64,000 nucleotides of DNA from Micromonospora wenchangensis (GTDB taxonomy: Bacteria > Actinomycetota > Actinomycetes > Mycobacteriales > Micromonosporaceae): positions 1 through 64,000 of the forward strand of contig NZ_MZMV01000037.1 in assembly GCF_002210435.1 (NCBI RefSeq). Direction: 5' to 3'. The notes beneath the pieces are model-generated. The model was not told the origin of the DNA and searched no databases. It saw only the letters and a program-made list of their open reading frames with translations. Shown here piece after piece: positions 7,638 through 15,740 of the stretch. How positions within the stretch are numbered: the first letter of the stretch is position 1; each line of letters begins with the position of its first letter. Both the position numbers and the translations under genes were made by a program.

Positions 7638-8564
7638 ATGCAGCGGTGGCGGGGGTACGAGGCGGCACCCGGTGACTGGGGGCGGTCGGTCGTCACCATC
7701 GGCGTCTTCGACGGCGTGCACCGGGGTCACCAGGCGACCATCGGGCACGCCGTGGCGCGGGCCCGTGAGCTGGGCGTACGGTCGGTGGTGGTGACCTTCG
7801 ACCCGCACCCCGCCGAGGTGGTCCGCCCCGGCGCACACCCGGCCGTGCTCACCGAGCCCATCCGCAAGGCGGAGCTGATCGGGGCGCTCGGGGTCGACGT
7901 GCTGTGCGTGGTGCCGTTCACCGCCGAGCTGTCCCGGCTGCCGGCCGAGGCGTTCGTGCACGACATCCTGGTCGAGCACCTGCACGCGGCGCTGGTCGTG
8001 GTGGGGGACAACTTCCGGTTCGGGCACCGGGCCGCCGGGAACGTGGCGCTGCTCGAACAGCTCGGCCGCACCCACGGCTTCGTGGTGGAGAACGCCCCGC
8101 TGGTCGCCGCCGACGGCACGGTCTTCTCCTCGACGTACGTCCGGGCCCGGATCGAGGCCGGGGACGTGGCGGCGGCGACCGCCGTGCTCGGCCGGCCGCA
8201 CCGGCTCGAAGGGGTGGTGGTGCTGGGCGACCAGCGCGGCCGGGAGCTGGGCTTCCCCACCGCCAACCTGCGCTGCCCGCCGCACGCGGCGGTGCCCGCC
8301 GACGGGGTGTACGCCGGCTGGCTGGTGCGCGGGGGCGTCGAGCGGCTGCCGGCGGCCATCTCGATCGGCACCAACCCGACGTTCGACGGCCGGGAGCGCC
8401 GGGTCGAGGCACACGTGCTGGACTTCGCCGGCGACCTGTACGGCGAGCACGTCGCCCTCGACTTCGCCGCCCACCTGCGCGGCCAGATCCGGTACGACGC
8501 GATCGAGCCGCTGCTGGCGCAGATGGCCGAGGACGTCGCGCGGACCCGCCTGGCGGTCGCCTGA
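7638..8564 (+). CDS. ribF: Bifunctional riboflavin kinase / FAD synthetase
   Basis: RibF makes FMN from riboflavin and ATP and then FAD from FMN. The 308-residue product has the N-terminal nucleotidyltransferase domain with TIGVFDGVHRGHQ (the HxGH-type site) and SSTYVRARIEAGDV, and the C-terminal flavokinase domain with GRELGFPTANL and VYAGW. ATG 7638 has a GGAAGGAG just upstream and is preferred to earlier in-frame starts. It lies 114 nt after truB in the usual order truB-ribF-rpsO. Confidence 0.96.
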   Translation: MQRWRGYEAAPGDWGRSVVTIGVFDGVHRGHQATIGHAVARARELGVRSVVVTFDPHPAEVVRPGAHPAVLTEPIRKAELIGALGVDVLCVVPFTAELSRLPAEAFVHDILVEHLHAALVVVGDNFRFGHRAAGNVALLEQLGRTHGFVVENAPLVAADGTVFSSTYVRARIEAGDVAAATAVLGRPHRLEGVVVLGDQRGRELGFPTANLRCPPHAAVPADGVYAGWLVRGGVERLPAAISIGTNPTFDGRERRVEAHVLDFAGDLYGEHVALDFAAHLRGQIRYDAIEPLLAQMAEDVARTRLAVA

Positions 8565-8642
8565 CCGGCCCGGCGGGCGGGGTCGACGGGCCGCCGACGC
8601 CCGCCGCGTGGGCCTTGACCGGGCGGTTCCGCGACGGGCTGG

Positions 8643-8648
8643 TAGTGT
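8643..8648 (+). promoter_or_regulatory. Possible -10 box of the rpsO promoter
   Basis: TAGTGT sits 135 nt before the rpsO ATG, with a TTGACC 22 nt upstream (8615-8620), a spacing longer than usual. A start just after it would give an mRNA leader of roughly 125 nt containing the hairpins at 8715-8750. Confidence 0.35.
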
Positions 8649-8714
8649 GGCGGTGACGTCGGATGACCGACGCGGGGCCTCGCGTGCCTGCACGACGCCG
8701 CGGGTGCGAGGTTC

Positions 8715-8750
8715 GTCCGTCTCCGGTCCACGCGGACCCGAACGACGGAC
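8715..8750 (+). promoter_or_regulatory. Structured rpsO 5' leader, possible S15 autoregulatory element
   Basis: Within the leader, GTCCGTC (8715-8721) pairs with GACGGAC (8744-8750), and inside it GGTCC (8725-8729) pairs with GGACC (8734-8738) around an ACGC tetraloop. Ribosomal protein S15 is known to repress its own mRNA through leader structures that differ between bacterial groups. That this hairpin binds S15 is inference from position and structure. Confidence 0.4.
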
Positions 8751-8782
8751 ACCAGTTGTCAACCCACCGAAACAGGGAGAAC

Positions 8783-9052
8783 ATGGCGCTCGACCAGGAA
8801 GCCAAGGCCAAGATCCGCTCGGAGTACGCGACCGCCGAGGGCGACACCGGTTCGCCTGAGGTGCAGGTCGCGGTCCTCACCAAGCGGATCGCGGAGCTGA
8901 CCGAGCACCTGAAGGTGCACAAGCACGACCACCACAGCCGCCGTGGGCTGCTGCTGCTGGTCGGTCGGCGCCGTCGGCTGCTCAACTACGTCCAGAAGAA
9001 GGACATCAACCGCTACCGGTCGCTGATCGAGCGGCTCGGCCTGCGCCGATGA
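8783..9052 (+). CDS. rpsO: 30S ribosomal protein S15
   Basis: S15 is a primary 16S rRNA binder that organises the central domain of the 30S subunit. The product has exactly the family's 89 residues, starting MALDQEAKAKIRSEYATAEG, with the conserved DTGSPEVQVAVLTKRI, the HKHDHHSRRGLL motif that contacts the three-way junction, and the final RYRSLIERLGLRR. ATG 8783 follows AGGGAGA by 2-3 nt plus spacing typical of the genus. A strong terminator stem follows the stop immediately. Paired with pnp as in most bacteria. Confidence 0.98.
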   Translation: MALDQEAKAKIRSEYATAEGDTGSPEVQVAVLTKRIAELTEHLKVHKHDHHSRRGLLLLVGRRRRLLNYVQKKDINRYRSLIERLGLRR

Positions 9053-9058
9053 CGTGAC

Positions 9059-9086
9059 GGGGGAGCGGCCGCCTGGCCGCTCCCCC
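9059..9086 (+). terminator. Strong hairpin terminator after rpsO
   Basis: A perfect 12-bp GC-rich stem (9059-9070 with 9075-9086) and a GCCT loop start 6 nt after the rpsO stop. It can end most rpsO transcripts and leave pnp to readthrough or its own promoter; in other bacteria an RNase III-cleaved stem sits in this rpsO-pnp gap. Confidence 0.75.
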
Positions 9087-9275
9087 GTTCCGCGCACCAC
9101 CAGAAGAAGAGGGCCGCGCGACCACCCGAGAGGGAGCCGGTCAGCGTACCGGTCTCCGGTAGTGGCCCCCGGGCATCCCGGCAACCTGCCGGCCACCCGG
9201 GCGCTTCGATCGAAGACCGGCCGTCTGAGCAGCTCCGGTGTCGTGGGCCCACGACGCGAAGGAGTACCGCCGCAC

Positions 9276-11651
9276 ATGACCGAGACCAACCTCGGCACCG
9301 AATCCCGCACCGCCGTGATCGACAACGGGTCCTTCGGCACCCGTGAGATCACCTTCTCCACCGGCCGGCTGGCCCGCCAGGCCGCCGGCTCCGTCATCGC
9401 CCAGCTCGGCGAGACGGTCGTCCTCTCCGCCACCACCGCCGGTAAGCACCCGAAGGAGCAGTTCGACTTCTTCCCGCTGACCGTCGACGTCGAGGAGCGG
9501 ATGTACGCCGCGGGCCGCATCCCCGGCTCGTTCTTCCGCCGTGAGGGCCGGCCCAGCGAGGACGCGATCCTCACCTGCCGGCTGATCGACCGGCCGCTGC
9601 GCCCGTCGTTCGTCAAGGGCCTGCGCAACGAGGTCCAGGTCGTCGAGACCGTCCTCGCGCTCGACCCGCAGCACCCGTACGACGTGGTCGCCATCAACGC
9701 GGCCTCGATGTCGACGAAGCTGTCCGGCCTGCCGTTCTCCGGCCCGATCGGGGCGACCCGGGTGGCCCACGTCGAGGGCCAGTGGGTGGCGTTCCCGACC
9801 CTGGAGGAGCTGGCCCGCGCCACCTTCGACATGGTGGTGGCCGGCCGCGCCCTCGAGGACGGCGACGTCGCGATCATGATGGTCGAGGCCGAGGCGACCC
9901 CGCACGCGGTGACCCTGATCGCGGGCGGCGCGACCGCCCCGACCGAGGAGATCGTCGCCAGCGGCCTGGAGGCCGCCAAGCCGGCCATCCGCGAGCTGTG
10001 CCGCGCGCAGAGCGAGCTGGCCGAGGTGGCCGCGAAGCCGGTCACCGAGTTCCCGGTCTTCCTGGACTATCAGGACGACGTCTACCAGGCGGTGGCCGAC
10101 CTGGTCCGCGCCGAGGTGGCCGAGGCGCTCCAGATCGCCGGCAAGGCCGACCGCGAGGAGGCCCTGGACCGGGTCAAGGCCAAGGTCGCCGAGGAGCTGA
10201 CCGGCCGGTTCGAGGGCCGGGAGAAGGAACTCTCCGCCGCCTTCCGTTCGCTGACCAAGTCCGAGGTCCGCAACCGGGTGCTGCGCGAGCAGGTCCGCAT
10301 CGACGGCCGCGGGCCGCGCGACATCCGGCCGCTCACCGCCGAGGTCGGCGTGCTGCCCCGGGTGCACGGTTCCGCGCTGTTCGAGCGGGGCGAGACCCAG
10401 ATCCTCGGCGTCACCACGCTGAACATGCTGCGCATGGAGCAGATGGTGGACACCCTCTCCCCGGAGAACCGCAAGCGTTACATGCACAACTACAACTTCC
10501 CGCCGTACTCGACCGGGGAGACCGGCCGGGTCGGCTCGCCGAAGCGGCGGGAGATCGGCCACGGCGCGCTGGCCGAGCGGGCGCTGCTGCCGGTGCTGCC
10601 GTCGCGCGAGGAGTTCCCGTACGCCATCCGGCAGGTCTCCGAGGCGCTCGGCTCCAACGGCTCGACCTCGATGGGGTCGGTCTGCGCCTCGACGCTGGCG
10701 CTGCTGTCGGCCGGTGTGCCGCTCAAGGCGCCGGTGGCCGGCATCGCGATGGGCCTGATCTCCGACGAGGTGGACGGCAAGACCCAGTACGTGACGCTTA
10801 CCGACATCCTCGGTGCCGAGGACGCGTTCGGTGACATGGACTTCAAGGTCGCCGGCACGCCGGAGTACGTCACCGCGCTCCAGCTCGACACCAAGCTCAA
10901 CGGCATCCCGTCGGACGTGCTCGCCGCCGCGCTCCAGCAGGCGAACGAGGCCCGGCAGACCATCCTCGGGGTGATGCAGGCGGCGATCGAGGCCCCGGCC
11001 GAGATGTCGGACTACGCGCCCCGGGTCACCACCGTCAAGATCCCGGTGGACAAGATCGGCATGGTGATCGGCCCGAAGGGGCAGACCATCAACGCCATCC
11101 AGGACGAGACCGGCGCCGAGATCTCCATCGAGGACGACGGCACGATCTACGTCGGCGCGACCAACGGCCCGTCGGCGCAGGCCGCCGTGGACCGGATCAA
11201 CGGGATCGCCAACCCGACCCTGCCCAAGGCCGGCGAGCGGTTCCTCGGCACGGTGGTCAAGACCGCCGCGTTCGGCGCGTTCATCTCGCTGCTGCCCGGC
11301 CGCGACGGCCTGCTGCACATCTCCAAGGTGGGCGACGGCAAGCGGGTCGAGCGGGTCGAGGACTTCCTCAACGTCGGCGACAAGGTCGAGGTGGAGATCG
11401 CGGACATCGACGCCCGCGGCAAGATCTACCTGGACAAGGTCCGGCCGGAGGGTGCCGAGGCGCCGGCCGCGGGCGAGGCCGCCGGTGGCGACCGGCCGGC
11501 CGGCCGGGGCGGTGACCGGGGTCCGCGTGACCGCGGTGACCGGGGCGGCGACCGGGGTGGTCGGGCGCCGGAGCGCGGCGAGCGCGGCCCGGGTGGCGGC
11601 GAGGGCGGCGACGGCGGCGAGCGTCCGCGTCGGCGTACCCGGCACAGCTGA
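9276..11651 (+). CDS. pnp: Polyribonucleotide nucleotidyltransferase (PNPase)
   Basis: PNPase degrades RNA 3' to 5' by phosphorolysis and can add nucleotides in reverse; in actinomycetes it is also the main source of RNA tails. The 791-residue product has two RNase PH domains (about 10-150 and 340-560) around an alpha-helical linker, a KH domain at about 583-645 with IGMVIGPKGQTI, an S1 domain at about 651-721, and a disordered Arg/Gly/Asp tail after 722, typical for actinobacteria. Start ATG 9276 with AAGGAG upstream; longer readings run into the rpsO spacer. It is followed by a long hairpin. Confidence 0.97.
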   Translation: MTETNLGTESRTAVIDNGSFGTREITFSTGRLARQAAGSVIAQLGETVVLSATTAGKHPKEQFDFFPLTVDVEERMYAAGRIPGSFFRREGRPSEDAILTCRLIDRPLRPSFVKGLRNEVQVVETVLALDPQHPYDVVAINAASMSTKLSGLPFSGPIGATRVAHVEGQWVAFPTLEELARATFDMVVAGRALEDGDVAIMMVEAEATPHAVTLIAGGATAPTEEIVASGLEAAKPAIRELCRAQSELAEVAAKPVTEFPVFLDYQDDVYQAVADLVRAEVAEALQIAGKADREEALDRVKAKVAEELTGRFEGREKELSAAFRSLTKSEVRNRVLREQVRIDGRGPRDIRPLTAEVGVLPRVHGSALFERGETQILGVTTLNMLRMEQMVDTLSPENRKRYMHNYNFPPYSTGETGRVGSPKRREIGHGALAERALLPVLPSREEFPYAIRQVSEALGSNGSTSMGSVCASTLALLSAGVPLKAPVAGIAMGLISDEVDGKTQYVTLTDILGAEDAFGDMDFKVAGTPEYVTALQLDTKLNGIPSDVLAAALQQANEARQTILGVMQAAIEAPAEMSDYAPRVTTVKIPVDKIGMVIGPKGQTINAIQDETGAEISIEDDGTIYVGATNGPSAQAAVDRINGIANPTLPKAGERFLGTVVKTAAFGAFISLLPGRDGLLHISKVGDGKRVERVEDFLNVGDKVEVEIADIDARGKIYLDKVRPEGAEAPAAGEAAGGDRPAGRGGDRGPRDRGDRGGDRGGRAPERGERGPGGGEGGDGGERPRRRTRHS

Positions 11652-11657
11652 GCAGTG

Positions 11658-11694
11658 ACCGGCCGGGTGACGACGTCGTCGTCACCCGGCCGGT
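11658..11694 (+). terminator. Terminator after pnp
   Basis: Inverted repeat of 18 nt per arm (11658-11675 and 11677-11694) with a one-base centre, starting 6 nt after the pnp stop. In practice the central bases open to form the loop. It separates pnp from the peptidase gene. Confidence 0.7.
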
Positions 11695-11734
11695 GTGTTC
11701 CCTCCACCCCTCGTCGCACCGAGAGCAGGTTTCC

Positions 11735-13150
11735 GTGAGTCGGGCCCAGCGTTCGTCGTTTCCCTCTGGTCGACGGCCGGTGGCGTCGCCCGACGCCGGA
11801 CGGCACGCCACCGGGGCGCAACCGGGCCGTGCCGGTGCGACGTCCCGGGCGGTCACCCGCACGATCAGTGACGACCCGCTGGGCGGCACCGTACGGCGGA
11901 CCGTGCTGCCGAGCGGGCTGCGGGTGCTCACCGAGGCGATCCCGACGATGCGCAGCGTCTCGTTCGGCATCTGGGTCACGGTCGGCTCGCGGGACGAGAC
12001 GGGCCCCCAGGCCGGTGCCGCGCACTTCCTGGAACACCTGCTGTTCAAGGGCACCCACAAGCGCACCGCGCTGGAGATCTCCGCCGAGATCGAGGCGGTG
12101 GGTGGCGAGACCAACGCCTTCACCACCAAGGAATACACCTGCTACTACGCGCGGGTGCTCGACGAGGACCTGCCGCTGGCCATCGACGTGATGTGCGACG
12201 CGGTCGCCGACTCGCTGCTGGAGCCGGCCGACGTGGAGACCGAACGCGGGGTCATCCTCGAAGAGATCGCCATGCACGACGACGAGCCCGGCGACGAGGT
12301 GCACGACCTGTTCGCCCGCGCCGTCTACGGCGACCATCCTCTCGGCCGGCTGATCTCCGGCACCGAGGAGACGGTCACCCCGATGACCCGCCGGCAGATC
12401 CAGAGCTTCTACCGCCGCCGCTACACCGCGCCGCAGATCGTCGTCGCCGCCGCCGGCAACCTCGACCACGCCACCGTGGTCCGGCTGGTCCGTCAGGCGC
12501 TGCGCGGCACCCCGCTGGACACCGACCCGGCCGCACCGGGCACGCCCCGGCGCAACACCCCGGCGGTACGCACGAAGCCGGCCGCCGTCCTGGTCGAGCC
12601 GAAGGAGACCGAGCAGGCGCACGTCATCCTCGGCTGCCCCGGCATCGACCGGGTCGACGAGCGGCGGTTCGCCCTCGGGGTGCTCAACAACGTCCTCGGC
12701 GGCGGCATGTCCAGCCGGCTGTTCCAGGAGATCCGCGAACGGCGTGGCCTGGCCTACTCGGTCTACTCCTACGCCAGCCAGTACGCCGACAGCGGCCTGT
12801 TCGCCGTCTACGCCGGCTGCGCGCCGGGCAAGGTCGACGAGGTGCTCCGGTTGACCCGTGCCGAGCTGGCCCGGGTGGCCGCCGACGGGCTCACCGAGGC
12901 GGAGGTGGCCCGGGGCAAGGGGATGAGCAAGGGCTCGTTCGTGCTGGGCCTGGAGGACACCGGCTCCCGGATGAGCCGGCTGGCCAAGGGTGAGCTGCTC
13001 TACGGCGACCTGATGCCGGTGGACGAGCTGCTGGCCCGGGTCGACGCGGTGACCGTGGCCGACGTGAACACCCTGGCCGCCGAGCTGCTGGGCCGGCCGA
13101 TGTCGCTGGCGGTGGTCGGCCCGTTCGGCGAGCACGACTTCGCCGGCTGA
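11735..13150 (+). CDS. M16 family zinc metallopeptidase (processing peptidase-like)
   Basis: A 471-residue member of the pitrilysin/insulinase family, like PepR of Mycobacterium and the beta subunit of mitochondrial processing peptidase. The inverted zinc motif HFLEH lies near residue 97, with the third ligand Glu in EEIAMHDDEPGDEVHD. The C-terminal M16 domain includes GGGMSSRLFQEIRERRGLAYSVYSY, the segment that contacts substrate. The Arg/Ser-rich first 45 residues are variable. GTG 11735 (VSRAQRSS) is taken because GAGAGCAGG precedes it. Location pnp-pepR-dapB is conserved in actinobacteria. Its natural substrates are not known. Confidence 0.92.
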   Translation: MSRAQRSSFPSGRRPVASPDAGRHATGAQPGRAGATSRAVTRTISDDPLGGTVRRTVLPSGLRVLTEAIPTMRSVSFGIWVTVGSRDETGPQAGAAHFLEHLLFKGTHKRTALEISAEIEAVGGETNAFTTKEYTCYYARVLDEDLPLAIDVMCDAVADSLLEPADVETERGVILEEIAMHDDEPGDEVHDLFARAVYGDHPLGRLISGTEETVTPMTRRQIQSFYRRRYTAPQIVVAAAGNLDHATVVRLVRQALRGTPLDTDPAAPGTPRRNTPAVRTKPAAVLVEPKETEQAHVILGCPGIDRVDERRFALGVLNNVLGGGMSSRLFQEIRERRGLAYSVYSYASQYADSGLFAVYAGCAPGKVDEVLRLTRAELARVAADGLTEAEVARGKGMSKGSFVLGLEDTGSRMSRLAKGELLYGDLMPVDELLARVDAVTVADVNTLAAELLGRPMSLAVVGPFGEHDFAG

Positions 13151-13165
13151 GCCCGCCCCCGCCAC

Positions 13166-13191
13166 CCGCCGCCGGGTCGTCCCGGCGGCGG
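13166..13191 (+). terminator. Hairpin after the M16 peptidase gene
   Basis: An 11-bp GC stem (13166-13176 with 13181-13191) and TCGT loop starting 15 nt after the stop codon. Confidence 0.6.
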
Positions 13192-13297
13192 TCCGACCCG
13201 CCGGCGTCCGGGTGGGCTGCGGCCGGGTCCGGAGCGCGTACCGGGACCGGCCGGTGGGACGGTGGTGGTCCGGCGGTGGCCCGCGTCCCGATTGGGA

Positions 13298-13303
13298 TAG
13301 GTT
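13298..13303 (+). promoter_or_regulatory. -10 box of dapB, leaderless transcript
   Basis: TAGGTT ends 7 nt before the dapB GTG and there is no ribosome binding site, the standard layout of a leaderless actinobacterial mRNA whose first base is the start codon. Confidence 0.6.
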
Positions 13304-13310
13304 GTGCCGC

Positions 13311-14078
13311 GTGACTGACGAGCAGGAGAAGGTTCCGGGCGGGGCGGTCCGGGTCGGCGTGCTGGGTGCCCGGGGCCGGATGGGCGCCGAGGTGTGCCGG
13401 GCGGTCGACGGGGCCGACGACCTGGCGCTGGTGGCCGCCGTCGACCAGGGCGACGAGCTGTCCGCCGCCGCCTCCGCCGAGGTGGTCGTCGACTTCACCA
13501 CCCCGGACGCGGTCATGGACAACCTGCGCTGGTGCATCGAGCGGGGCGTGCACGCGGTGGTCGGCACCACCGGCTTCACCGGGCAGCGGCTGGAGCAGGT
13601 GCGCGGCTGGCTGGCCGACCGGCCCGACGTCGGGGTGGTGATCGCCCCCAACTTCGGCATCGGCGCGGTGTTGATGATGCAGTTCGCCGCCCGCGCGGCC
13701 CGGCACTTCGAGTCCGTGGAGATCATCGAGCAGCACCATCCGCGCAAGCTCGACGCGCCGAGCGGCACCGCCACCCACACCGCCCGGCTGGTCGCGCAGG
13801 CCCGCGCCGAGGCCGGCCTCGGCCCCGCCCCCGACGCCACCAGGGACGAGGTGTCCGGCGCGCGGGGTGCCGACATCGACGGGGTACGCGTGCACGCGGT
13901 CCGCGCCACCGGCCTGCTCGCCCACCAGGAGGTGCTGTTCGGCACCCTCGGCGAGACGCTGACCATCCGGCACGACTCGTACGACCGGGTGTCGTTCATG
14001 CCCGGGGTGCTGCTGGCGGTGCGGGCGGTCCGGCAGCGCCCGGGGCTGACCGTCGGCCTGGACGCCCTGCTCGACTAG
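13311..14078 (+). CDS. dapB: 4-hydroxy-tetrahydrodipicolinate reductase
   Basis: DapB reduces the dapA product with NAD(P)H in the pathway to meso-diaminopimelate (cell wall) and lysine. The 255-residue product has the N-terminal Rossmann fold with VGVLGARGRMG, the TTGF segment, and the catalytic and substrate motif EIIEQHHPRKLDAPSGTA. GTG 13311 is chosen because it gives the typical N-terminus and lies 7 nt after a TAGGTT box. dapA is about 6 kb downstream in the same direction, as in related genomes. Confidence 0.96.
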   Translation: MTDEQEKVPGGAVRVGVLGARGRMGAEVCRAVDGADDLALVAAVDQGDELSAAASAEVVVDFTTPDAVMDNLRWCIERGVHAVVGTTGFTGQRLEQVRGWLADRPDVGVVIAPNFGIGAVLMMQFAARAARHFESVEIIEQHHPRKLDAPSGTATHTARLVAQARAEAGLGPAPDATRDEVSGARGADIDGVRVHAVRATGLLAHQEVLFGTLGETLTIRHDSYDRVSFMPGVLLAVRAVRQRPGLTVGLDALLD

Positions 14079-14173
14079 ACCTGCCGCGTCGCCCGCCCGC
14101 CGTGCCCGGGTGCCGGGTCGGGTGTGGCGTGCGCGTGGCGACGAATTCGTTGGCGGGTGCCGTCGTGCGCCCC

Positions 14174-14179
14174 TAGGCT
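14174..14179 (+). promoter_or_regulatory. -10 box of the GNAT gene, leaderless transcript
   Basis: TAGGCT ends 6 nt before GTG 14186, with no ribosome binding site between them. Confidence 0.55.
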
Positions 14180-14185
14180 GCCCCG

Positions 14186-14656
14186 GTGCTGGATTCCGGA
14201 CATACCGATCGGCTCGGGCGGCGGGTCACCCTGCGCCCGGTGGACGACGACAACTGGCGGGCGGTGGCCGACCTGGCCCCCCGCGACGACCAGCGGGGGT
14301 GGGTGCCGGCGCTGGCGGCCCGCTACCTGGTGTTGACCTCGCGTTCCGAGGTGTGGACGTCGCTGGCGGTCCACGCCGACGAAACCGTGGCCGGCCACGT
14401 CATGTGGGGCGTGGACGACGACGGGTCGCGGTGGATCGGCGGAATGCTGATCGACGCCGCCGAGCAGGGCCGGGGGGTGGGCCGGGCCGCCGTACGCACC
14501 CTCGCCGCCTGGCTGGGCGGGCCGGACGGCGGGCACCCCGTCCGGTTGTCGTACCACCCGGACAACACGGCCGCCGCGCGGCTCTACGCCTCGCTGGGCT
14601 TCACCCCGACGGGGGCGGTGGAGGACGACGAGCTGGTCGTCGAGCTGCGCCGCTGA
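14186..14656 (+). CDS. GNAT family N-acetyltransferase
   Basis: A 156-residue acetyltransferase of the Gcn5-related fold. The acetyl-CoA loop is visible as EQGRGVGRAAVRTLAAWL, preceded by the strand GGMLIDAA, and the C-terminal NTAAARLYASLGF pattern is typical. The N-terminal RRVTLRPVDDDNWRAVADLA is like that of spermidine/aminoglycoside-type GNAT proteins (SpeG-like), so a small polyamine or amino compound may be the acceptor. The substrate is not predictable from sequence. It faces the VOC protein gene tail to tail with a 12-nt gap. Confidence 0.88.
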   Translation: MLDSGHTDRLGRRVTLRPVDDDNWRAVADLAPRDDQRGWVPALAARYLVLTSRSEVWTSLAVHADETVAGHVMWGVDDDGSRWIGGMLIDAAEQGRGVGRAAVRTLAAWLGGPDGGHPVRLSYHPDNTAAARLYASLGFTPTGAVEDDELVVELRR

Positions 14657-14668
14657 CCCGGCGCGGGG

Positions 14669-15049
14669 TCACTCCTGCTCGATGACGGACAGGATGTTGC
14701 CGGCCGGGTCGGTGAACCAGGCGATCGTCGGCCCGTTGTCGCGCATGATCCCCCGGTCGTCCTGCGGCAGCCCCGGGTAGCGCGCGAACCGCACCCCCCG
14801 CGCGGTCAGCTCGTCGACCGCCCGGTCGACGTCGGTCACCGGGAAGTTGAGCACCGTGAACGTCGCCGGCACGTGGTCGGCCTTGGGGTAGACCACCACG
14901 TCCCGGTCGCCGGCCAGGTGCAGCATCAGCAGCCCACCGGGGCCGCCGAGCTGCGACACCCGCAGGTCGAGGGTGCCGGCGTAGAACTCCCGGGCCCGGT
15001 CGGTGTCGTCGGCCGAGAACCCGCTGAACGCCTTCGTCTCCCGGAACAT
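14669..15049 (-). CDS. VOC superfamily (glyoxalase-like) protein
   Basis: A 126-residue protein with two beta-alpha-beta-beta-beta units of the vicinal oxygen chelate fold. The first covers FSADDTDRAREFYAGTLDLRV, the second NFPVTDVDRAVDELTARGVRF, and the end GPTIAWFTDPAGNILSVIEQ is the typical last strand pair with DPxGN. Such proteins include metal-dependent glyoxalases, dioxygenases and drug-binding resistance proteins; which applies is unclear. Start at ATG 15049 (MFRETKAFSGFS) because GAGGGAGA stands 7 nt upstream. Confidence 0.85.
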   Translation of the reverse strand: MFRETKAFSGFSADDTDRAREFYAGTLDLRVSQLGGPGGLLMLHLAGDRDVVVYPKADHVPATFTVLNFPVTDVDRAVDELTARGVRFARYPGLPQDDRGIMRDNGPTIAWFTDPAGNILSVIEQE

Positions 15050-15122
15050 GCCCGTCTCCCTCACCGTCGGTGGCGTACCGCCGTCTCCGGTCTACCAGGG
15101 CGGGCCGACAGAACCGGCCGGG

Positions 15123-15704
15123 TCAGGGCGTGTCGTCCGGTTCGGCGGGGACCGCGACGTGCAGCCGCACCTGGGGGACGAGCATGTCGTCGACGTCCAG
15201 CGCGCGGGCCGCGCCGTCCGGCTCCCAGCCGGTGCTGGTGAGGAACCTACGGGTCGCCTCGTCGCCGTCGAACGTCCAGGCGACCGCGTGGGTGAACCCG
15301 TCGCCGCGCCAGGCGTCCACGGCGGCGGCGAGCAGCCGGCTGCCGTGCCCGCGCCGACCCCAGCGCGGCTCGACCAGCAGGTCGGTCACCGCGACCACCC
15401 CGGCGCCCAGTGCCGTGGCCGGCTCGCCCGGGGCGAGCGCCTCGGCGTCCGCCGGCCCGGAAGCCGCGAACCCCACCAGATAGGATTGCTCGGCCTGTTC
15501 CACGGCGACGAGCACCCGGTGCGCGGCCGAGGGCGGCTCCTGCACCGCCGCGCTCCACCGCCGGGCGAGCCACGCCTCGTCCAGGTTGTCGAGCACGTGC
15601 CGGGGCAGCAGCCGACGGTACGCGACCCGCCAGGTCGCGAGCTGCACACGGGCGATCTCGGCGGCGTCCTCGGGACGCGCCGGGCGGACGTACCCCAGAG
15701 CCAT
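15123..15704 (-). CDS. GNAT family N-acetyltransferase
   Basis: A 193-residue GNAT protein starting MALGYVRPARPEDAAEIARVQ. The acetyl-CoA binding region is VTDLLVEPRWGRRGHGSRLLAAAVDAW (R-G-x-G-S within it), followed by ATRRFLTSTGWEPDGAAR. It belongs to the YvbK/RimI-like type that carries a long insert between strands 2 and 4. The substrate is unknown. A TAGGCT box 8 nt upstream of the ATG and the lack of a ribosome binding site indicate leaderless expression. It is divergent from the mannosyltransferase gene that starts at 15741. Confidence 0.88.
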   Translation of the reverse strand: MALGYVRPARPEDAAEIARVQLATWRVAYRRLLPRHVLDNLDEAWLARRWSAAVQEPPSAAHRVLVAVEQAEQSYLVGFAASGPADAEALAPGEPATALGAGVVAVTDLLVEPRWGRRGHGSRLLAAAVDAWRGDGFTHAVAWTFDGDEATRRFLTSTGWEPDGAARALDVDDMLVPQVRLHVAVPAEPDDTP

Positions 15705-15712
15705 GGCACGAA

Positions 15713-15718
15713 AGCCTA
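15713..15718 (-). promoter_or_regulatory. -10 box of the second GNAT gene
   Basis: On the minus strand TAGGCT ends 8 nt before ATG 15704. It lies in the 36-nt gap between the two divergent genes. Confidence 0.5.
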
Positions 15719-15740
15719 GGCCACAGCGAGGGAGACGACG

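Noticed and set aside
9141..11645. 834-codon open frame on the minus strand over pnp
   Set aside because: It is a shadow of the pnp gene: very high GC removes stop codons antisense. The translation is Arg/Gly/Asp/His-rich with no motif, and pnp is certain on the other strand.
11426..13999. 857-codon minus-strand frame over the M16 peptidase and dapB genes
   Set aside because: Antisense of two well-supported genes, crosses the gap between them, and gives low-complexity sequence.
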